A stretch of DNA of 64,000 nucleotides from contig NZ_CADIKI010000021.1 in NCBI RefSeq assembly GCF_902859935.1, forward strand, positions 100,166 through 164,165, in the 5' to 3' direction. Below the pieces are notes generated by a model, which saw only the letters and a list, made by a program, of their open reading frames with translations, searched no databases and was not told the DNA's origin. Each line of letters begins with the position of its first letter. Position 1 is the stretch's first letter. Source of the DNA: Paraburkholderia fynbosensis. Lineage in GTDB: Bacteria > Pseudomonadota > Gammaproteobacteria > Burkholderiales > Burkholderiaceae. Positions 60,682 to 64,000 of the stretch are shown one piece after another. The position numbers and the translations under genes were made by a program.

Positions 60682-62304
60682 ATGTTACGTCTAAGCGAAA
60701 TCAAACTCCCGCTCGATCATCCCGAGAGCGCCCTCGAAGCGGCCGTCCGTGCGCGCGTCGCGGAACTCGGCGTGGCTGAAGACGGGCTCATCCGATACAC
60801 CGTGTTTCGCCGCGCGCACGACGCGCGCAAACGCGCCGACATCAAGCTCACCTACATCGTCGACGTCGAGGTAGCGGATGAAGCGGTCGCGCTCAAGCGA
60901 CTCGCCGACGTGCCGCACTGCGGCGTGACGCCGGACATGACCTACCGGTTCGTAGCAAAGGCGCAGGCGCAATTGACCACGTTGCGCCCGGTCGTGATCG
61001 GCATGGGACCGTGCGGCCTCTTTGCCGGATTGATCCTCGCGCAGATGGGTTTCCGACCGATCATCCTCGAGCGCGGCAAGGCCGTGCGCGAGCGCACCAA
61101 AGATACTTTCGGGCTGTGGCGCAAGTCGGTGCTCAATCCCGAGTCGAATGTGCAGTTCGGCGAAGGCGGCGCGGGCACATTCTCGGACGGCAAGCTGTAC
61201 AGCCAGATCAAGGACCCGAAGCACTACGGCCGCAAGGTGCTCGACGAATTCGTCCGCGCCGGCGCGCCGGAAGACATTTTGTTTCTGAGCCGGCCCCATA
61301 TCGGCACGTTCCGCCTTGTGAGCATGGTCGAAAAGATGCGCGCGACCATCCACGAGCTGGGCGGCGAGGTGCGCTTCGAAACCCGCGTCGACGATATCGA
61401 CATCGACGACGGCAAGGTGCGCGGGCTGACGCTGTCGACCGGGGAGACCTTGCGCTGCGATCACGTCGTGCTGGCGGTCGGCCATAGCGCGCGCGATACG
61501 TTCGAGATGCTGCACGAGCGCGGCGTCTATATCGAGGCCAAGCCGTTTTCGCTCGGCTTCCGAATCGAACATCCGCAGGGTCTGATCGATCGCAGCCGTT
61601 TCGGCAAATTTGCCGGCCACAAACAGCTGGGCGCCGCCGACTATAAAGTCGTGCATCACTGCAGCAACGGCCGCGCGGTCTACAGCTTCTGCATGTGCCC
61701 GGGCGGGACCGTGGTGGCGGCGACGTCCGAGCGCGGCCGCGTCGTCACCAATGGGATGAGCCAGTATTCGCGGGCGGAGCGCAACGCCAATGCGGGGATC
61801 GTGGTCGGCATCACGCCGGACGATTACCCGGGCGGACCGCTCGCCGGCATCGCTTTTCAGCGCAAATGGGAAGAGCGCGCATTCGAGCTCGGCGGCGGCA
61901 ACTATATGGCGCCGGGCCAGCTGGTCGGCGATTTCGTTGCCGGGCGTCCTTCCACGTCGCTCGGTTCGGTGGTGCCGTCGTACAAACCCGGCGTGCATCC
62001 GACCGATCTGAGCACCGCGCTGCCGGATTATGTAATCGAGGCAATTCGCGAAGCGCTGCCGCAGATGGACAAGAAAATCGCGGGCTTCGCTATGCACGAC
62101 GCGGTGCTGACGGGCGTCGAGACGAGAACGTCGTCGCCGATTCGCGTGCGTCGCCGGGATGACTATCAGAGCATGAACGTCGAGGGTTTGTATCCGGCGG
62201 GCGAGGGGGCGGGATATGCCGGGGGCATTTACTCCGCGGCGATCGACGGGATCGAAGTTGCCGAAGCGCTTGCGCTGAAAATGACCGGCGGGCAGCCGGC
62301 TTGA
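60682..62304 (+). CDS. FAD-dependent oxidoreductase (NAD(P)/FAD-binding, YhiN/GltD-unlike uncharacterised family)
   Basis: The product is 540 residues from ATG 60682. The first ~95 residues (LRLSEIKLPLDHPESALEAA, RYTVFRRAHDARKRADIKLT) form a small N-terminal domain typical of this group. Then PVVIGMGPCGLFAGLILAQM binds FAD, VQFGEGGAGTFSDGKLYSQI and DHVVLAVGHSARDTFEML follow, and a C-terminal LYPAGEGAGYAGGIYSAAID completes the FAD site. Reaction and substrate are unknown; the family is widespread. Confidence 0.82.
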   Translation: MLRLSEIKLPLDHPESALEAAVRARVAELGVAEDGLIRYTVFRRAHDARKRADIKLTYIVDVEVADEAVALKRLADVPHCGVTPDMTYRFVAKAQAQLTTLRPVVIGMGPCGLFAGLILAQMGFRPIILERGKAVRERTKDTFGLWRKSVLNPESNVQFGEGGAGTFSDGKLYSQIKDPKHYGRKVLDEFVRAGAPEDILFLSRPHIGTFRLVSMVEKMRATIHELGGEVRFETRVDDIDIDDGKVRGLTLSTGETLRCDHVVLAVGHSARDTFEMLHERGVYIEAKPFSLGFRIEHPQGLIDRSRFGKFAGHKQLGAADYKVVHHCSNGRAVYSFCMCPGGTVVAATSERGRVVTNGMSQYSRAERNANAGIVVGITPDDYPGGPLAGIAFQRKWEERAFELGGGNYMAPGQLVGDFVAGRPSTSLGSVVPSYKPGVHPTDLSTALPDYVIEAIREALPQMDKKIAGFAMHDAVLTGVETRTSSPIRVRRRDDYQSMNVEGLYPAGEGAGYAGGIYSAAIDGIEVAEALALKMTGGQPA

Positions 62305-62403
62305 GTTTGGATGGGCCGCGTGCATTAGCGACCGTCCCCGGCCGTCCGCGGTTGCCGTTGCGATCGGGCACAATGCGCGTTTGGCCTCGAACCGACCACC
62401 CGA

Positions 62404-63681
62404 ATGACCCTTCGCACCCTCGCCGCCGCGTGCGGCGCCGCGCTGCTTGCGCAGTTTGCCGCTTCCTCGAACCTTTTCGCCGCCGACGCCCCGCTGGCGG
62501 GACATTGGGTCGCCGCGTGGGCAACGGCGCTGCAACCCCTTCCGCAGCGAGCGGATTTGCCGCCGTTGTACCGGGCACCGGAAGTCGCCGGGCGCACCGT
62601 CCGTCAGATTGTCTACCCGACGCTGTCGGGAAAGTCTGCGCGAATCCATCTGAGTAACGAGTACGGCAAGACGCCGCTTGTCATCGAAGAACTGCGCATA
62701 GCGCGTTCGGCTGGCGGCGCGGCCGTTGTCGAAAACGACGCTGCGCGCGTGACGTTTGGCGGCAGGACGGCTGTCAGCATTCCGGCAGGCGGAGAACTGG
62801 ACAGCGACCCCGTCGCGCTGGATATCGCCGAAGGCGTCCCGTATGCGATCAGTGCGGTTATGGGGCCCGAACAGCGGGTTGCGGCATGGCACCGTGTATC
62901 GAATCAGGTGAATTACGTGTCGGTGCCGGGCAATCATGCGGCGGACAGTTCTGCCGACGCATTCCGTGGCCGGTTTACGCATTACATCTGGGTGAGCGGG
63001 TTGTCGGTAGAGACGGGGTCTTCGGCGACGGCCGTCGCCGCGATCGGCGATTCGATCACCGACGGCATGCGATCCAGCCTGAATCAGAATCGACGCTGGC
63101 CGGACGCGCTGGCCCGTCGGTTGGACGGTGCAGGCGATCGTTCGATCGCTGTCGTCAATCTCGGGATCAGTGGGAATCGGCTGCTAAGCGACTCGCCTTG
63201 TTATGGCGACGCGTTGGCGAGTCGTTTCGACCGCGACGTGCTCAGGCGTCCGGGCGTCAGGACGGCGATCCTGCTGATCGGCATCAATGACATCAATTTC
63301 GCGGGGATGCCGCCTCGCAGTGGGCTCGACTGCGACTCCCCGCATACCGCAGTGACGGCTGCGGACCTGATTGCTGGATACCAGCGGGTGATCGCTGTCG
63401 CGCGGCACGCCGGTGTGAAGGTGTTTGGCGCGACGCTGACCCCGGCGTCGCTGCCAGCGGAGCGGGAGAATATCCGGCTGACCGTCAACCAATGGATTCG
63501 AACTAGCCATGCGTTTGAAGGCGTCGTGGATTTCGACGCCGCGTTGCGGGACCGGGCGCACCCGGACCGGCTGCAGCGGGCTTTCGACAGCGGCGACCAC
63601 ATTCATCCCAGCGATGCCGGTTATGCCGCAATGGCTGCAGCGGTTCCCATGGATGCCGTTTTGAACTCGAGCCGTAGGTAA
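62404..63681 (+). CDS. Exported SGNH/GDSL family hydrolase
   Basis: This 425-residue protein has a signal peptide (MTLRTLAAACGAALLAQFAA, cleavage near FAA). The N-terminal ~200 residues form an extra beta domain (HWVAAWATALQPLPQRADLP, QIVYPTLSGKSARIHLSNEY). The SGNH domain has block I AIGDSITDGMRSS with the nucleophile Ser, block II NLGISGNRLL, block III ILLIGINDINF and block V DHIHPSDAGYAAM. It is probably an esterase acting on polysaccharide or lipid outside the cytoplasm. Confidence 0.87.
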   Translation: MTLRTLAAACGAALLAQFAASSNLFAADAPLAGHWVAAWATALQPLPQRADLPPLYRAPEVAGRTVRQIVYPTLSGKSARIHLSNEYGKTPLVIEELRIARSAGGAAVVENDAARVTFGGRTAVSIPAGGELDSDPVALDIAEGVPYAISAVMGPEQRVAAWHRVSNQVNYVSVPGNHAADSSADAFRGRFTHYIWVSGLSVETGSSATAVAAIGDSITDGMRSSLNQNRRWPDALARRLDGAGDRSIAVVNLGISGNRLLSDSPCYGDALASRFDRDVLRRPGVRTAILLIGINDINFAGMPPRSGLDCDSPHTAVTAADLIAGYQRVIAVARHAGVKVFGATLTPASLPAERENIRLTVNQWIRTSHAFEGVVDFDAALRDRAHPDRLQRAFDSGDHIHPSDAGYAAMAAAVPMDAVLNSSRR

Positions 63682-64000
63682 GTCGACGGAAAAATTCCGT
63701 CACATGCTTGTCACAGGTTGGATATCCGCCTATTATTCGCCCCCTCGTTTTCGAACGAGTCCGCGGCAGAACCAGCGGTCGTGACGTCAGCAGGTTTTAA
63801 GCGAAGGCGAAAAATATTGTTGACGAAACGAAAAAGAGCCTTCATAATCTCGTTTCTCTGCTGCTGATGCAGCGACGCAGAACGACGCAGTGCCGGGTGG
63901 TTGAAGTGGGCGCTGTGCGTGAGCGGATCGATCTTTAAAAATTAACAGCCGATAAGTGTGGGCGCTTGATGCGTGACGCGACGGTGGATTCTGCGGAATC
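63682..64000 (+). other. rRNA operon upstream region and leader
   Basis: These 319 bases hold a small hairpin (CTCGTT/AACGAG, 63744-63759) after the hydrolase gene, an rRNA-type promoter, and a leader with ATCTTTAAAAATTAACAG near 63931 that resembles the boxA region preceding 16S genes in Burkholderia. The 16S gene should begin shortly past the right edge. No protein gene lies here. Confidence 0.7.
63820..63848 (+). promoter_or_regulatory. Strong sigma70 promoter (rRNA P1-like)
   Basis: TTGACG (63820-63825) and CATAAT (63843-63848) are separated by exactly 17 bases; each matches five of six consensus positions. An A-rich stretch (AAAAATATTG) lies just upstream like an UP element. It faces the expected 16S gene. 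Confidence 0.8.

Noticed and set aside
1..64000. Transposases, integrases, prophage genes, tRNA genes
   Set aside because: I looked for their usual motifs and for cloverleaf-like sequences and found none I could support; a covariance-model search would be decisive for tRNAs and small RNAs.

Overview
The window (about 63% G+C by eye, GC-rich third codon positions, dense short-spaced operons) looks like a chromosomal segment of a betaproteobacterium of the family Burkholderiaceae, most likely Paraburkholderia/Burkholderia. The support is the gene set: pxpBCA with DUF969/DUF979, the paaABCDE cluster with a TetR regulator, a fused indolepyruvate oxidoreductase, a type 2 ArgC, a DUF2242 lipoprotein, and an rRNA leader at the right end that I recognise as Burkholderia-type. 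Taxonomy is inference; no rRNA body lies inside the window.

Layout. 1-5.9 kb: a dipeptide-type ABC importer (dppA 3' end, dppB, dppC, dppD, dppF) followed by a TraB/GumN-like exported protein. 5.9-7.7 kb: a TPR protein with a glycosyltransferase-like C-terminus. 7.9-13.1 kb: a 5-oxoproline module on the minus strand (pxpB-pxpC-pxpA, then the predicted transporter pair DUF969-DUF979) with a divergent MarR-like regulator. 13.2-25.8 kb: housekeeping genes (5-formyl-THF cyclo-ligase, lytic transglycosylase, NDUFA9-like reductase, GST, cca, DUF2905, MidA-like methyltransferase, pteridine-reductase-like SDR with folB, ttcA, glmU, glmS). 26.1-32.3 kb: an accessory stretch of small, mostly unknown genes (LprI-like membrane protein, thioesterase, exported proteins, a second transglycosylase, a DUF2242 lipoprotein, a translationally coupled pair of small ORFs) that holds a cluster of DnaA boxes. 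32.4-38.2 kb: EamA exporter, IclR regulator, small exported protein, RHH-like protein, Mut7-C protein, hydroxyisobutyrate-dehydrogenase-like enzyme, LysE exporter. 38.2-38.8 kb: a broken OmpW-type porin gene. 39.3-47.8 kb: argC, WrbA-type flavodoxin, PEBP-like protein, orphan NarL-type response regulator, pyrE, an MFS transporter and maeB. 48.0-60.5 kb: aromatic amino acid / phenylacetate catabolism (indolepyruvate oxidoreductase, hppD with a divergent Lrp regulator, GNAT, paaR, DUF1835 gene, paaEDCBA). 60.7-63.7 kb: FAD oxidoreductase and SGNH hydrolase, then the promoter and leader of an rRNA operon running off the right edge.

How it fits together. The clearest functional blocks are peptide uptake (dpp), 5-oxoproline uptake and hydrolysis (DUF969/979 plus PxpABC), UDP-GlcNAc synthesis (glmU, glmS), and aerobic aromatic catabolism with visible control DNA: a perfect 16-bp palindrome lies between the -35 and -10 of the paaA promoter. 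The most interesting non-coding signals are the DnaA-box cluster at 31.35-31.61 kb, the hexanucleotide tandem repeat plus UUCG hairpin between pxpA and DUF969, and an intergenic repeat whose stem contains the ribosome binding site of dppC. No CRISPR array, transposase, integrase or tRNA gene was recognised.
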